Position numbers and translations under genes: made by a program. The notes below the pieces were generated by a model. The model saw only the letters and a list, made by a program, of their open reading frames with translations, searched no databases and was not told where the DNA came from. A DNA stretch of 64,000 bases. It comes from Tomitella fengzijianii (GTDB taxonomy: Bacteria > Actinomycetota > Actinomycetes > Mycobacteriales > Mycobacteriaceae). Position 1 is the first letter of the stretch. Each line of letters begins with the position of its first letter. The stretch is from contig NZ_CP041765.1 of assembly GCF_007559025.1 (NCBI RefSeq), positions 1,546,679 through 1,610,678 on the forward strand. Reading direction: 5' to 3'. Positions 19,786 through 29,485 of this stretch are shown one piece after another.

Positions 19786-20544
19786 ATGCGTACTTCGGAC
19801 GATCACCGGCCCGCGGTGCGGGAGCGCCGCGGGCCATCGGCGGCGGCCGCCGCGGTCCGGCACCCGGTTGCCGTCGCGTCGGCGCTGGCGCTGGCCGGGC
19901 TGCTGGCGGGCTGCGGTTCGGGCGGTGGCGGCCCGGCGGAGGGGACGGCATCCCCGGTCGCCTCGGGCGTGCAGGCCACCGAGACCGCGGCGGGGACGAC
20001 GCTGCAGTCGTCCCCGACGCCGGCAGTCACGGACGGGAGTGGAGCGCACGCAGGTTCCTCGCCGGGCGAGGCGGCGCCGGCACCCGTTGCGGGCCCGTCC
20101 GCCGCGCCGGCGGGCGGCGGATCCGGCGGCGGGCCGCAGTGCGGCGTGGACCCCTCGGCGCCGGCGATCGCGCAGGCCGTCCAGACGCTCTCGCAGAATC
20201 AGCCGTCGCGCTACGGCTGGACCTATGTGGGGGAGTCGAACTACGACCCGTGCGTCGACCTCAGCTATGCGATGGCCGAAACCCCCGGGGCCACCGCGTC
20301 CTCGCCGATGCAGCTGATGCTGTTCCACCAGGGCGCGTACGTGGGGACCGGGACGCTGTGCGCGATGCCATACACGTCGGTGATCGGAACGGCCGACGAT
20401 GAGGTCGACGTCCGATACCGGTGGCTCCGGGGCGACGAGGCCTCGGCGGATCCGTCCGGCGAAGCGACCACGAGTTACGTCTGGACCGGCGACGGCGTCC
20501 GCATGACGCGGCCGCTTCCGGAGGAGGCGCAGGTCAGCTGCTGA
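19786..20544 (+). CDS. LppP/LprE family lipoprotein
   Basis: 252 residues with a basic N-terminus, a hydrophobic stretch and lipobox LLAGC, then a long Pro/Gly/Ser/Ala linker. The C-terminal half has paired Cys and the family pattern [33 protein letters not shown] and VDVRYRW, as in mycobacterial LppP/LprE. It is anchored outside the membrane; its role is unknown. ATG 19786 is preferred over 19765 because GAGG lies 8 bases upstream. The 3' end overlaps the stop of the opposing TetR gene. Confidence 0.82.
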   Translation: MRTSDDHRPAVRERRGPSAAAAAVRHPVAVASALALAGLLAGCGSGGGGPAEGTASPVASGVQATETAAGTTLQSSPTPAVTDGSGAHAGSSPGEAAPAPVAGPSAAPAGGGSGGGPQCGVDPSAPAIAQAVQTLSQNQPSRYGWTYVGESNYDPCVDLSYAMAETPGATASSPMQLMLFHQGAYVGTGTLCAMPYTSVIGTADDEVDVRYRWLRGDEASADPSGEATTSYVWTGDGVRMTRPLPEEAQVSC

Positions 20545-21175
20545 CCTGCGGCACAGTGGCGACGTCCGGTCGCAGCGGCGCCTGGACGGCGGCGGCGAGC
20601 ATCGCCACTGCGGTGTCGACGAAGTCCTCGTGCGGGAGCAGTACCGCCGCATCCTCGTCGATGCGGCGCGCGCGGTCGGCCAGCACCGCGGTGAGCATGC
20701 CGATGAGCATGGCCAGCCGCTCGCGCACCATCGGCTCGGGAAGTGCGCGGAGAAGGACGTCGGCGAGCGCATCGAGCTGGGTGCCGACGGAGCTGTACCG
20801 CAGCGGCTGCGGCATCCGCCGGGTCGCGACCCCGGAATCGCCGGCAAGCTGCGCGGTGATGCGGAGGAAGTCCCTGCCGGACGGCGACTGCAGCTCGCCG
20901 GAGACCGGGCGGACGATGACGTCCACCAGGCCGCCGGAGTCGCGCGGCAGGGCGCCGGGCGGCTGGCGGGCCTCGATGGCATCCATGTGCCGGGCGATGA
21001 TCGCCTGCAGCAGTCCGTGCCGGGAACCGAAGTGGTAATTGACCGCGGAATCGTTGCCCTGCCCGGCGGCCGCGACGATCTGCCGGGTCAACGTGCCGTC
21101 GATGCCGTGGCGTGCGAAGAGGTGCTCGCCGGCCGTGAGCAGTCTGTCGCGCGTGCTTTCGGGGCGAGACGTCAT
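20534..21175 (-). CDS. TetR family regulator next to P450
   Basis: 213 residues. The N-terminal helix-turn-helix reads LTRQIVAAAGQGNDSAVNYHFGSRHGLLQAII, typical of TetR proteins. The C-terminal half is a ligand/dimerisation domain of unknown specificity. It is divergent from a cytochrome P450 gene 52 bp away, and the gap contains two abutting CTAACAG/CTGTTAG palindromes. It is inferred to repress itself and the P450. Confidence 0.88.
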   Translation of the reverse strand: MTSRPESTRDRLLTAGEHLFARHGIDGTLTRQIVAAAGQGNDSAVNYHFGSRHGLLQAIIARHMDAIEARQPPGALPRDSGGLVDVIVRPVSGELQSPSGRDFLRITAQLAGDSGVATRRMPQPLRYSSVGTQLDALADVLLRALPEPMVRERLAMLIGMLTAVLADRARRIDEDAAVLLPHEDFVDTAVAMLAAAVQAPLRPDVATVPQVSS

Positions 21176-21184
21176 GGGCGTAGT

Positions 21185-21217
21185 CTAACAGTCACTGTTA
21201 GTAACAGAACCTGTTAG
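21185..21217. promoter_or_regulatory. Tandem TetR operators
   Basis: CTAACAG-TCA-CTGTTAG (21185-21201) is followed at once by GTAACAG-AAC-CTGTTAG (21201-21217). The two share the G at 21201, giving a 16-bp period. They fill the space between the TetR start and the ribosome site of the P450 gene. Confidence 0.8.
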
Positions 21218-21227
21218 AGGAGCCGCC

Positions 21228-22445
21228 ATGACAGCAGCCGCCCGCCCCCGCATCTACGATCCGTTCGACGCGGGCTTCCAAGCGGACCCGTATCCCGCCT
21301 ACCGCGTGCTGCGGGACGACGATCCCGTGCACCGGCACGACGACCCTCCGTTCTGGGCGCTCTCGCGCTTCGAGGACATCTGGCGCGCGGTCCGCGACAA
21401 CGCGTCGTTCTCGTCGGAGCAGGGGCTGACGTTCTATCCGGACGAGATCGGCACTCTGGGTCTGGCCCCGACCATCGTCATGCTCGATCCGCCCCGGCAC
21501 ACGCGCCTGCGCAGTCTCATCGCCAAGGGGTTCACGCCGCACCGGGTCATGTCCATGGAGCCGGACATCCGCGCCTTCGTTCGCGCGCGGCTGGACGCGA
21601 TCACCGAACGTGCGGCGGGGGGCGAGCCGGTGGACCTGCACCGCGAGTTCTCCTCGCCCATACCGACGTTCGTGCTCGCGGAGCTGTTCGACCTGCCCGG
21701 CGGCGACCGCGGGCGGTTCGACCCGTGGGTGCGCGCGCTCACCGCCATCCAGGACGGGGGCTTCGATCTGGAGGCGATGGACGCCAAGGACGCGGTGGCG
21801 GAGATGTTCGGGTACTTCTCCGAGCTGATCACGGCGCGGCGTGCGAACCCGGGCGACGACATGATCAGCGTGCTCACGCAGGCGGAGCTGGACGGCGAGA
21901 GACTCACCGACTGGGACATCCTGGGCTTCTGCTTCGTGCTGGTGGCCGGCGGCAACGACACCACGGGCAATCTCATCAGCCACGGGGTGATGCTGCTCGA
22001 CTCGGACCACCGCCAGCGCGAGATGGTCGCGGCGGACAAGGACCTCATCCCCGGGGCGTTGCTGGAGTTCCTGCGCTTGGAGGGCTCGGTGCAGGGGCTC
22101 GCCCGCACCACCCTCAAGCCCGTCCGCATCCACGGCGTCGAGATCCCGGAGGGGCAGAAGGTGATGATGCTCTACGGGTCGGCCAACCGCGACGAGCGGG
22201 AGTTCGGGCCCGACGCGGACCTGCTCGACGTGACCAGGACGATCTCGCGGCATCTGGGGTTCAGCAGCGGCGTGCACTTCTGCATCGGGTCGCACCTGGC
22301 GAGATTGCAGGCGCGCATCGCCTTCGAGGAACTGCTGGCCCGGCACCCCCACGTGGGAGTGGACCTGGACCGCTCGGAACGCCTGCGCTCGGCCTTCACC
22401 CGCGGCTGGGTCCATCTGCCCGCCACCGGACTCGACGGGGCGTGA
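21228..22445 (+). CDS. Cytochrome P450
   Basis: 405-residue soluble bacterial P450. The I-helix oxygen-activation motif is AGGNDTT (240-246), the K-helix ExxR is EFLR (280-283), and the heme-cysteine loop is FSSGVHFCIG (Cys352). Start ATG 21228 follows GAGGAG. Regulation by the adjacent TetR through tandem operators suggests induction by a small molecule, perhaps the substrate. Redox partners are not encoded nearby. The CYP family cannot be assigned from the sequence alone. Confidence 0.95.
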   Translation: MTAAARPRIYDPFDAGFQADPYPAYRVLRDDDPVHRHDDPPFWALSRFEDIWRAVRDNASFSSEQGLTFYPDEIGTLGLAPTIVMLDPPRHTRLRSLIAKGFTPHRVMSMEPDIRAFVRARLDAITERAAGGEPVDLHREFSSPIPTFVLAELFDLPGGDRGRFDPWVRALTAIQDGGFDLEAMDAKDAVAEMFGYFSELITARRANPGDDMISVLTQAELDGERLTDWDILGFCFVLVAGGNDTTGNLISHGVMLLDSDHRQREMVAADKDLIPGALLEFLRLEGSVQGLARTTLKPVRIHGVEIPEGQKVMMLYGSANRDEREFGPDADLLDVTRTISRHLGFSSGVHFCIGSHLARLQARIAFEELLARHPHVGVDLDRSERLRSAFTRGWVHLPATGLDGA

Positions 22446-22572
22446 CGGCGGGGCCGTACGGCGGGGTCGACGGTGCGCGGCGCGCCGCCGGCGATTATCC
22501 TCGCGCCGGCCGGGTGATCGTGCCTGTGCGGTGGACGGACGGTGGCCCGCAGCGGCCGGAAAGAGGGGACGA

Positions 22573-23094
22573 GTGCACGTCTCGAGCTGGAACAGGAATG
22601 CCGGGCTCATCGCCGGGGCGGTGGCGGCCGTGGCGCTGACGGTGACGGGATGTTCGTCGGGCGACGGGGGCGACGCCGCTGCCGCGAGCGTCACGTCTGC
22701 ACCCGCCGCGCCGTCGGAGTCCGGTACGCCGGAGCCCCCGGCCACCTGGACCCCGGCCACGGTTCCGTCCGGTCCGCCGGCGCCGGCGCCCGCACCGGGA
22801 GGCGGAGGACAGGCCGGGGGTGCCCCGGGCGGCGGCGAACAGGGCGACGGGGGACAGGACGGCGGTGCGGAGCTCACGCGCGATCAGGCCACCGAGCAGC
22901 TCAAGCGGCTGCTGGGCGACCCGAAGGATGCGCAATGGGAAGGCGACACCCTGCGCGTCACGATGAGCTGGGGCTCGGCGGACATCGAGGGGATGGACGG
23001 CGTCTGCCAGGGCGCCCAGATGATCCTCCAGCAGTACACGGGGACACTCACCATGGACTTCCCCGACGGCACTACGCGCACGTGCACGCCGTGA
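22573..23094 (+). CDS. Small lipoprotein, unknown function
   Basis: 173 residues from GTG 22573 (GAGGGG upstream). The signal sequence ends in lipobox LTVTGC, then a Pro/Gly-rich linker of ~75 residues. The C-terminal ~75 residues form a small domain with two Cys (GVCQGAQMILQQYTG and TRTCTP) that could form a disulfide. I do not recognise the family. It is followed by an 18-bp hairpin shared with convergent glpX. Confidence 0.75.
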   Translation: MHVSSWNRNAGLIAGAVAAVALTVTGCSSGDGGDAAAASVTSAPAAPSESGTPEPPATWTPATVPSGPPAPAPAPGGGGQAGGAPGGGEQGDGGQDGGAELTRDQATEQLKRLLGDPKDAQWEGDTLRVTMSWGSADIEGMDGVCQGAQMILQQYTGTLTMDFPDGTTRTCTP

Positions 23095-23122
23095 ACCGCT
23101 CCGGTTGACCGACCTGCAGACG

Positions 23123-23162
23123 GCGATCCCCGAGGGCCGGTGACCCGGCCCTCGGGGATCGC
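23123..23162. terminator. 18-bp bidirectional hairpin before glpX
   Basis: Perfect stem GCGATCCCCGAGGGCCGG (23123-23140) with CCGGCCCTCGGGGATCGC (23145-23162), 4-base loop. It lies between the convergent lipoprotein and glpX stops. Confidence 0.85.
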
Positions 23163-23182
23163 TGCGCAGGCGCTAGGTCGCG

Positions 23183-24196
23183 TCAGTGCTGGAAGTCCGG
23201 GGTGGTGTACTCGCGCAGCTTGGCGAGCCGGTGCTGCGCGTCGATCATCCGCACCGTGCCGGACTTGGACCGCATGACGATGGACTGCGTGGTGGCCCCG
23301 CCCGCGCGGTAGCGCACCCCGCGCAGCAGATCGCCGTCGGTGACGCCGGTGGCGCAGAAGAAGATGTTCTCGCCCGTCACCAGCTCTTCGGTGGTGAGGA
23401 CCCGCGACACGTCGTGCCCGGCGTCGATTGCCTTCTGGCGCTCGGCGTCGTCGGTGGGTGCCAGGCGGCCGTGCAGCGCGCCGCCCATGCAGCGCAGCGC
23501 CGCCGCGGCGATGATGCCCTCAGGCGTGCCACCGATGCCCACCAGCATGTCCACCCCGGAGTCCGGGCGCGCGGCGGCGATGGCGCCGGCCACGTCGCCG
23601 TCGGAGATCAGGCGGATGCGCGCACCCGTGTCGCGGACGTCCTGGATGAGCTGCGCGTGCCGGGGCCGATCCAGGATGCACACCGTGACATCCGAGACAT
23701 CCGAATGCTTGGTCTTGGCCACCCGGCGAATGTTCTCGGCGGTCGGCGCGGTGATGTCGATGACATCAGCGGCGTCGGGCCCCACGGCGATCTTCTCCAT
23801 GTAGAACACGGCGGACGGGTCGAACATCGCGCCGCGCTCGGCGCACGCCAGGACGGCGATGGAGTTCGGCATGCCCTTGGCCATGAGGGTGGTCCCGTCG
23901 ATGGGGTCCACCGCCACGTCGCAGTCCGGTCCGTCGCCGTTGCCGACCTCTTCGCCGTTGAACAGCATGGGGGCTTCGTCCTTCTCGCCCTCGCCGATGA
24001 CGACCACGCCGTGCATGGACACGGAGCTGATCATGTGCCGCATCGCGTCGACCGCGGCGCCGTCGCCGCCCTCCTTGTCGCCGCGTCCCACCCAGCGACC
24101 TGCGGCCATCGCCGCGGACTCCGTCACCCGGACCAGTTCCATGGCGAGGTTGCGGTCCGGGGCCTCACGGTGGGTGGGCTGCGCGCTGGTCGTCAT
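23183..24196 (-). CDS. glpX: Class II fructose-1,6-bisphosphatase
   Basis: 337-residue gluconeogenic enzyme of the GlpX type, the only FBPase in mycobacteria. Motifs include [11 protein letters not shown] and [17 protein letters not shown] for metal and substrate binding, and [21 protein letters not shown]. Start ATG 24196 is preceded by AGGAGG at 9 bases. It is divergent from a DUF4245 gene, as in M. tuberculosis. Confidence 0.96.
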   Translation of the reverse strand: MTTSAQPTHREAPDRNLAMELVRVTESAAMAAGRWVGRGDKEGGDGAAVDAMRHMISSVSMHGVVVIGEGEKDEAPMLFNGEEVGNGDGPDCDVAVDPIDGTTLMAKGMPNSIAVLACAERGAMFDPSAVFYMEKIAVGPDAADVIDITAPTAENIRRVAKTKHSDVSDVTVCILDRPRHAQLIQDVRDTGARIRLISDGDVAGAIAAARPDSGVDMLVGIGGTPEGIIAAAALRCMGGALHGRLAPTDDAERQKAIDAGHDVSRVLTTEELVTGENIFFCATGVTDGDLLRGVRYRAGGATTQSIVMRSKSGTVRMIDAQHRLAKLREYTTPDFQH

Positions 24197-24300
24197 CGGG
24201 CGATACCTCCTGGAAGCGTGTGGGATGGATTCTCGCAGAGTGTGCCACGAGGTGCGGCACCGGACTCGGTGTGCGGAACCGGGGCTGCGATACTGGGGAT

Positions 24301-24873
24301 GTGGCAGCCGACAAGCCGAGACTCTTCCATAGCAACCGCGACCTGGCGCTGTCGCTCATCCCCCTGGTCATCATCTGTCTGGTGGTCGCGGGGCTGGCGG
24401 GGCAGTGCTCGTTCAGCCCCGGCGGGCCGTCCCAGGGGCAGATTCCCCAGTACGACGCGGGTCCGGTACTGCGGACCGACGCGACGACCTACCAGTTCCC
24501 CATCCGGTTGCCGGACACCCCGGAGGGGTGGCACACGAACTCCGGCGGAAACGACCCGATCGACGGCAACGACGGCGGCATCGCCATCCGGGTGGGGTAC
24601 ATCACCGGCACCGGCGACTACCTCGAGATGGTGCAGACCAACGCCCGACCCGCGGCGGTCGTCCGCTTCATGGTGGACGAGAACCGCCCGGCGACCGGAA
24701 GCGAACAGGTCGCCGGCGTCGACTGGACCGTGTACGCCCGGGAGGATGCCGAGACCGTCTGGGTGGCGGACCGCGGCGACGTCCGCTGGGCGATGACGGG
24801 CCGGGCAGGCGAGGCCGACCTGCGCCGGATGGCGACTGCACTCGCGCAGGCGCCGCCGCTGCCGTCCGAATGA
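24301..24873 (+). CDS. DUF4245 membrane-anchored protein
   Basis: 190 residues with a GTG start. One N-terminal transmembrane segment ([20 protein letters not shown], ~residues 16-35) is followed by an extracytoplasmic domain with [18 protein letters not shown] and [16 protein letters not shown], typical of DUF4245. Its position divergent from glpX matches the mycobacterial order. Function is unknown. Confidence 0.85.
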   Translation: MAADKPRLFHSNRDLALSLIPLVIICLVVAGLAGQCSFSPGGPSQGQIPQYDAGPVLRTDATTYQFPIRLPDTPEGWHTNSGGNDPIDGNDGGIAIRVGYITGTGDYLEMVQTNARPAAVVRFMVDENRPATGSEQVAGVDWTVYAREDAETVWVADRGDVRWAMTGRAGEADLRRMATALAQAPPLPSE

Positions 24874-25011
24874 TCGCGTCGCTGCAGCCTCGGCCCGGCA
24901 ACGCCGCGGCTCAGGGTCGGCGCGGGGCGCGGCCGAAGAATCCCGGGAGCCGCTCGTAGGCGATGGCACCGGTCGCCGCGTCCACCGGATCGGCGAACAC
25001 CCGGCGGCTTC

Positions 25012-25251
25012 CTACTCCGAGTCCTGGCCGGGTTCGTCCGGGGCGTCCCCCTGCAGCGCCGTCTCGATGCGCCGCCGTGCGCCGTCGAGATGGAACTCGC
25101 AGCGCTTCGCCAGTTTTTCGCCCCGCTCCCACAAAGCGAGCGAGGCGTCGAGGTCCAGGCCGCCCTGTTCCAGCACGCGCACCACGTCGACCAGCTCGTC
25201 GCGTGCCTGTTCGTAGCCGAGATCTTCCACGGGCGTCTCAGATGCGTTCAC
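25012..25251 (-). CDS. xseB: Exodeoxyribonuclease VII small subunit
   Basis: 79 residues forming two helices, with [20 protein letters not shown] and [20 protein letters not shown], the XseB signature. It pairs with XseA to degrade single-stranded DNA. It lies 78 bases after xseA on the same strand. The ~140 bp downstream hold no convincing gene. Confidence 0.93.
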   Translation of the reverse strand: MNASETPVEDLGYEQARDELVDVVRVLEQGGLDLDASLALWERGEKLAKRCEFHLDGARRRIETALQGDAPDEPGQDSE

Positions 25252-25329
25252 TTGCCGGTTCCCCTGTCATCGGACTGTTCGGAATCTGCGGGCCGGTGCG
25301 GTCCCGGTCGCGGCGGGCGTGTCCCGCCG

Positions 25330-26616
25330 TCAGGTGTCACGGTTGATCACCGCGGCGCGCACCGCACCGTCGGCCACCCGCACCCGCAGCTGGGCACCCG
25401 GCGGTGCGTCCTCGACGGTGCGCAGGACCTCGGCCGTGCCATCGGTGCGGATGTGCTGGACCACGGCGTACCCGCGGTCGAGGGTGGCCGACGGGCCCAG
25501 CGTGGTCAGGCGGGCGCGCAGATGGTCCACCGACTGCTGCTCCGCTTGGACCGCGCGCCGCACGTCCCGGCGTACGGCCTCGCGCAGTCGCAGCACCTCG
25601 TCGTCCATCCGTGCTATCGCCCCGAGCGGGTCGGCCAGGACGGGGCGGCTGCGGATCTGCTCGAGTCCGCGGACCTCCCTGTCCACCCAGCCGCGCAGGG
25701 CCCCCGCGCTGCGGGCGCGGAGCTCGGCCAGCAGTGCGCGTTCGGCCGCGACGTCGGGCACCACCCGTTTCGCGGCGTCGGTGGGCGTGGCGGCGCGGAG
25801 GTCGGCGACGAGATCGAGCAGCGGGTTGTCTGGCTCGTGTCCGATCGCGCTGACCACCGGCGTGGTGACGGCGGCCACCGCGCGGCACAGCGCCTCGTCG
25901 GAGAACGGCAGCAGGTCCTCCACGCTGCCGCCGCCGCGGGCGATGATGATGACCTCGACGGCGGGGTCGGCGTCGAGTTCGCGGAGCGCCTCGACCACCT
26001 GGGGCACGGCGGAGGTGCCCTGGACGGCGGTGTTGCGCACGGTGAATTGCACGTCGGCCCAGCGCTGCTGCGCGACGGAGAGGACGTCCCGTTCGGCGGC
26101 GCTGGCCCGGCCGGTGATCAACCCGATCCCCCCGGGGAGGAACGGCAGGGGTCGCTTGAGCCGCGGATCGAACATGCCCTCGGCGGCGAGCAGCTTGCGC
26201 AGCCGCTCGATGCGCGCGAGCAGCTCGCCGATGCCCACCGCCCGGATCTCCGTGACACGCAGCGACAGCGTCCCCCGGCCGGTGTAGAAGGTGGGCTTGC
26301 CGTAGACGACCACGCGACTGCCCTCGGTGAGCGGGACGGGCGCGTCACGCAGCAAAGCGGGGGAGCAGGTGACCTGCAGGGACATGTTGGCGGACGGGTC
26401 GCGCAGGACGACGAACGCCATCCGCGTGCCCGGCCGGGCGTTGATCTGGGTGATCTCGCCCTCCACCCAGATCGAACCCAGTCGGTTGATCCACTCGGAG
26501 ATCTTCGTCGCGACGACGCGCACCGGCCACGGCTGCTCCGCGCTGCTCGACTGTGCGGAACCCTGCCGGCCGCCGGCTCCGCCCACCGGTGCGGATCGCC
26601 GGTCCGTGCCGGTCAC
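25330..26616 (-). CDS. xseA: Exodeoxyribonuclease VII large subunit
   Basis: 428 residues. An N-terminal OB fold ([25 protein letters not shown]) is followed by the catalytic core ([43 protein letters not shown]). GTG 26616 was chosen because it overlaps the stop of the upstream gene (GTGA), implying coupled translation. Product is the nuclease subunit that trims single-stranded DNA ends. Confidence 0.94.
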   Translation of the reverse strand: MTGTDRRSAPVGGAGGRQGSAQSSSAEQPWPVRVVATKISEWINRLGSIWVEGEITQINARPGTRMAFVVLRDPSANMSLQVTCSPALLRDAPVPLTEGSRVVVYGKPTFYTGRGTLSLRVTEIRAVGIGELLARIERLRKLLAAEGMFDPRLKRPLPFLPGGIGLITGRASAAERDVLSVAQQRWADVQFTVRNTAVQGTSAVPQVVEALRELDADPAVEVIIIARGGGSVEDLLPFSDEALCRAVAAVTTPVVSAIGHEPDNPLLDLVADLRAATPTDAAKRVVPDVAAERALLAELRARSAGALRGWVDREVRGLEQIRSRPVLADPLGAIARMDDEVLRLREAVRRDVRRAVQAEQQSVDHLRARLTTLGPSATLDRGYAVVQHIRTDGTAEVLRTVEDAPPGAQLRVRVADGAVRAAVINRDT

Positions 26617-27239
26617 TTGCCCGCGACGCTGGCGAGCCGGTTCTCCAGCATCGTCAGGTAGGGCGCACGGGCCGTTCCGGCGCGTTCGTAATCCAGCAGC
26701 GCCGACAAGTCTTCGGCTCCCATGGCGCGCAGACGCGTACGCAGCTGCGCCAGTGTCAGGTCGTCGTAACCGATTTCCTCCGCGACCGCCGGCGCCTCCG
26801 CGGTGGCGACGTCCGTGGCCGCGTTCTCCAGGGCGCGGCCGCGCGTCGCCGCGTTCGGGGTGGAATAGAGCGCGAACCTGCCCAGTGAACCGTGGCCGTC
26901 GGCAGACGGGCCGCGCTGTCCCGGAGCGGCCGCGGGGGCCGACCCGTCGCGGGCCGTGCCGGGGCCGGTCCCGGACTCGGGGCCGCCGTCGCCGGCCTCG
27001 TCCTCGTCGAACACCGCCCACGAAGGCTTCTCCGTGGCCGGATACAGGAACGCGAACGCCTCGTCGCCCCTGATCGCCAGGCTGGTCATGGTCTGCTGCA
27101 GGCGCATGCTGGTCTGCAGCAGCAGGCTCACCGAGGTCATCGGCAGTGCAATGGCGGTCGTCGGCAACTGACGGACCTCATCGGCCACGGTGAGCGCGAC
27201 TCCGGCGGCGACTCGCGCCATGAACGGGGGACGGATCAT
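26613..27239 (-). CDS. Lipid droplet-associated protein (Rv1109c-like)
   Basis: 208 residues. The N-terminus ([26 protein letters not shown]) is an amphipathic/hydrophobic helix like that of the small lipid-droplet protein of Rhodococcus. The centre is disordered and Gly/Asp-rich. The C-terminus has [29 protein letters not shown], a rho-N/SAP-like helical motif. It is first in an operon with xseA and xseB and divergent from ispH, as in mycobacteria. GGAGG sits unusually close to the ATG, so a GTG five codons upstream is a possible alternative start. Confidence 0.8.
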   Translation of the reverse strand: MIRPPFMARVAAGVALTVADEVRQLPTTAIALPMTSVSLLLQTSMRLQQTMTSLAIRGDEAFAFLYPATEKPSWAVFDEDEAGDGGPESGTGPGTARDGSAPAAAPGQRGPSADGHGSLGRFALYSTPNAATRGRALENAATDVATAEAPAVAEEIGYDDLTLAQLRTRLRAMGAEDLSALLDYERAGTARAPYLTMLENRLASVAGK

Positions 27240-27316
27240 GCCTCCAGGGTGCACTATGCGCGCCGCACCGGAAAGCGCAAGGTGTGTTCTGCGGTGTCGA
27301 TACGTACCCTGGGGGC

Positions 27317-28327
27317 ATGTCTGCTTCTGTTGATGCTGCTGGTGGGAGTTCTGTTGACGTTCCCGGTGGCAGGCGCGTGCTCCTTGCTGAGCCGCGCGGG
27401 TACTGCGCCGGGGTTGATCGGGCCGTGGAGACGGTCGAGCGGGCACTGGAAAAGCACGGTGCCCCCGTGTACGTGCGCAAGCAGATCGTGCACAACCGCC
27501 ACGTCGTGGACACGCTGACCGAACGCGGCGTGGTGTTCGTCGATGAGACGGACGAAGTGCCCGAGGGCGCCATCCTCGTGTTCTCCGCGCACGGTGTATC
27601 CCCGGCGGTGCGGGATTCCGCGGACCAGCGCAAGCTGCACACCATCGACGCCACCTGCCCGCTGGTCACCAAGGTGCACCAGGAAGCGAAGCGCTTTGCG
27701 CGCGGCGACTACGACATCCTCCTGATCGGTCATGACGGCCACGAAGAGGTCGAAGGCACTGCGGGCGAGGCGCCGGAGCACGTGCAACTGGTCAGCGGGC
27801 CGGAGGCCGTGGATTCGGTCACCGTGCGCGACGAGGACAAGGTCATCTGGGTCTCGCAGACGACGCTCAGCGTGGACGAGACGATGGAGACCGTCCGCAA
27901 GCTGCGTGAGCGTTTCCCCAAGCTGCAGGATCCGCCGTCGGACGACATCTGCTACGCGACGCAGAACCGGCAGGTGGCGGTGAAGGAGATGGCGCCGCGC
28001 TGCGACTTGGTGATCGTCGTCGGTTCGCGCAACTCGTCCAACTCGGTACGGCTCGTGGAGGTCGCTCTGCAGGCGGGCGCCAAGTCGGCGCACCTGGTCG
28101 ACTACGCGCGCGAGGTGGACCCGTCCTGGCTTGAGGGCGTGACGACGGTGGGGGTCACCTCCGGCGCCTCCGTTCCCGAGGTGCTCGTTCGCGGCGTGCT
28201 GGACCTCCTGGACGAGCACGGCTTCGGCGATGTCGAGTCCGTCCGCACCGCGCAGGAGTCGTTGGTGTTCTCGCTTCCGCGGGAGCTCCGGCCGAGCCGG
28301 GTGCTGAAGGTTGCGGACGTCAGCTAG
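27317..28327 (+). CDS. ispH: 4-hydroxy-3-methylbut-2-enyl diphosphate reductase
   Basis: 336-residue [4Fe-4S] enzyme, the last step of the MEP isoprenoid pathway, giving IPP and DMAPP. Three cluster cysteines are visible in [23 protein letters not shown] and [10 protein letters not shown], with the HGVSP and SSNSVRLVE substrate motifs. ATG 27317 was chosen; longer frames reach into the divergent neighbour. A 13-bp hairpin follows the stop. Confidence 0.96.
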   Translation: MSASVDAAGGSSVDVPGGRRVLLAEPRGYCAGVDRAVETVERALEKHGAPVYVRKQIVHNRHVVDTLTERGVVFVDETDEVPEGAILVFSAHGVSPAVRDSADQRKLHTIDATCPLVTKVHQEAKRFARGDYDILLIGHDGHEEVEGTAGEAPEHVQLVSGPEAVDSVTVRDEDKVIWVSQTTLSVDETMETVRKLRERFPKLQDPPSDDICYATQNRQVAVKEMAPRCDLVIVVGSRNSSNSVRLVEVALQAGAKSAHLVDYAREVDPSWLEGVTTVGVTSGASVPEVLVRGVLDLLDEHGFGDVESVRTAQESLVFSLPRELRPSRVLKVADVS

Positions 28328-28370
28328 CACCGATCCCGGTCGGTTTCACCGAGTGCTGAACTGAGAGTCA

Positions 28371-28401
28371 AGCGGCCCACGCGGGGAACGCGTGGGCCGC
28401 T
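28371..28401. terminator. 13-bp hairpin after ispH
   Basis: Arms AGCGGCCCACGCG (28371-28383) and CGCGTGGGCCGCT (28389-28401) with loop GGGAA, in the gap between convergent ispH and the DUF6542 gene. Confidence 0.8.
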
Positions 28402-28436
28402 CTCATGTCGAGTCCGCTTTCGCGGTGCAGGTGAGG

Positions 28437-29468
28437 TCAATCGCCGCGGTAGCGGACGTTGGGGATGGGGTGCGCGGGATCGCCGTGCATTGGTTCGCTT
28501 CCCCGGCCGCCGCCGTCGGCGGCGTATCCGACGGCGAGCCTGCGGGCCGTTCTCCGTCCGTCGTCCTCGGGCGCGGTTCTCGGCGTGTGGCGGAACTCCA
28601 CCTGCGCCGCCGCGGCGGCCTCGGCTGCGGTTTTCCGGCGGGGCGTCGTGCCGTTCATATGCGGTGGGTGACTCGATTGTTGCGCGCGGCCGGGGTTGCG
28701 CGGCGCGTCGGAGTCGAACGTGGAACCCGGTCCCGCTGCCCTACGGCGGCCGGGGCGGGCGGGCGCATCCGCCGGCACGGCGCGGCCGCTGTCCTGGTTG
28801 CGTGACCGGGTCTGACGGCTGTCGGATGCTGCTGATGCCGCGCGTGCGGGCCGGCCCCGACCCGCACGGCGTGCGCCCCGCGTGGAACCCGAGCGGCTCC
28901 GGGCACGAGCGTCGGCGTTGCCCCGGTTCGGCGCTCCGGCGCCTGCCGCGGCCGTGGCGGCCGTGCCATCCGTTGTTCTTCGCGTCGGGTTCTTGGCAGA
29001 CCCGTGGGTGGCGACCCGCCGTTCCTGTACGAAGAGCGTCAGCCGGAAAGCTCCGATGACGACGACTATGACTGTGGTCACGACCATCGTCGGAAACCTG
29101 TCCACCAGCGGTAACGCAATGTCGAACAGGATGCCTTTGAGTCCGGCGGCGGGGTTTTCGGCGAAGCTCCGGTATGCCAAGGGGACCGCGATGAGCAGGA
29201 TCAGCGGTGGTTGCGCCATCGCGGTGAAAAGCGATCGGTTGCGCACCATCAGCACCGCGGCGATGCACCCGAGAAAGTAGAGGACGGTGAAGACCCATGT
29301 CAGTTGGTCTCCGCGTGCCGAGTCGATGAGGAACCCGACGAGCGTCGCCGCGACGGCGCAGGCCAGCGCGCCCCACCAGGGCACGCCTGGCGTCGTGGCC
29401 AGGACTGAGCGTTGGTCCAGGGGTACCCGGCCGCGGCGTCGCGGCGAGGTGCGCGGTGAATCGGTCAC
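28437..29468 (-). CDS. DUF6542 membrane protein
   Basis: 343 residues. The N-terminal ~150 residues hold four predicted transmembrane segments (WWGALACAVAATLVGFLI; LTWVFTVLYFLGCIAAVLMV; AMAQPPLILLIAVPLAY; MVVTTVIVVVIGAFRLTLFV). The rest is a long, disordered Arg/Ala/Ser-rich cytoplasmic tail. It sits 17 bases after rmuC in the same operon and next to ispH, as in mycobacteria. Function is unknown. Confidence 0.85.
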   Translation of the reverse strand: MTDSPRTSPRRRGRVPLDQRSVLATTPGVPWWGALACAVAATLVGFLIDSARGDQLTWVFTVLYFLGCIAAVLMVRNRSLFTAMAQPPLILLIAVPLAYRSFAENPAAGLKGILFDIALPLVDRFPTMVVTTVIVVVIGAFRLTLFVQERRVATHGSAKNPTRRTTDGTAATAAAGAGAPNRGNADARARSRSGSTRGARRAGRGRPARAASAASDSRQTRSRNQDSGRAVPADAPARPGRRRAAGPGSTFDSDAPRNPGRAQQSSHPPHMNGTTPRRKTAAEAAAAAQVEFRHTPRTAPEDDGRRTARRLAVGYAADGGGRGSEPMHGDPAHPIPNVRYRGD

Positions 29469-29485
29469 CTACCGAGGTTAACCGT

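Noticed and set aside
24911-25132. Minus-strand frame overlapping xseB, ending YERLPGFFGRAPRRP
   Set aside because: It overlaps xseB in another frame and has no family features. The tail looks slightly protein-like but too short to support a gene remnant.
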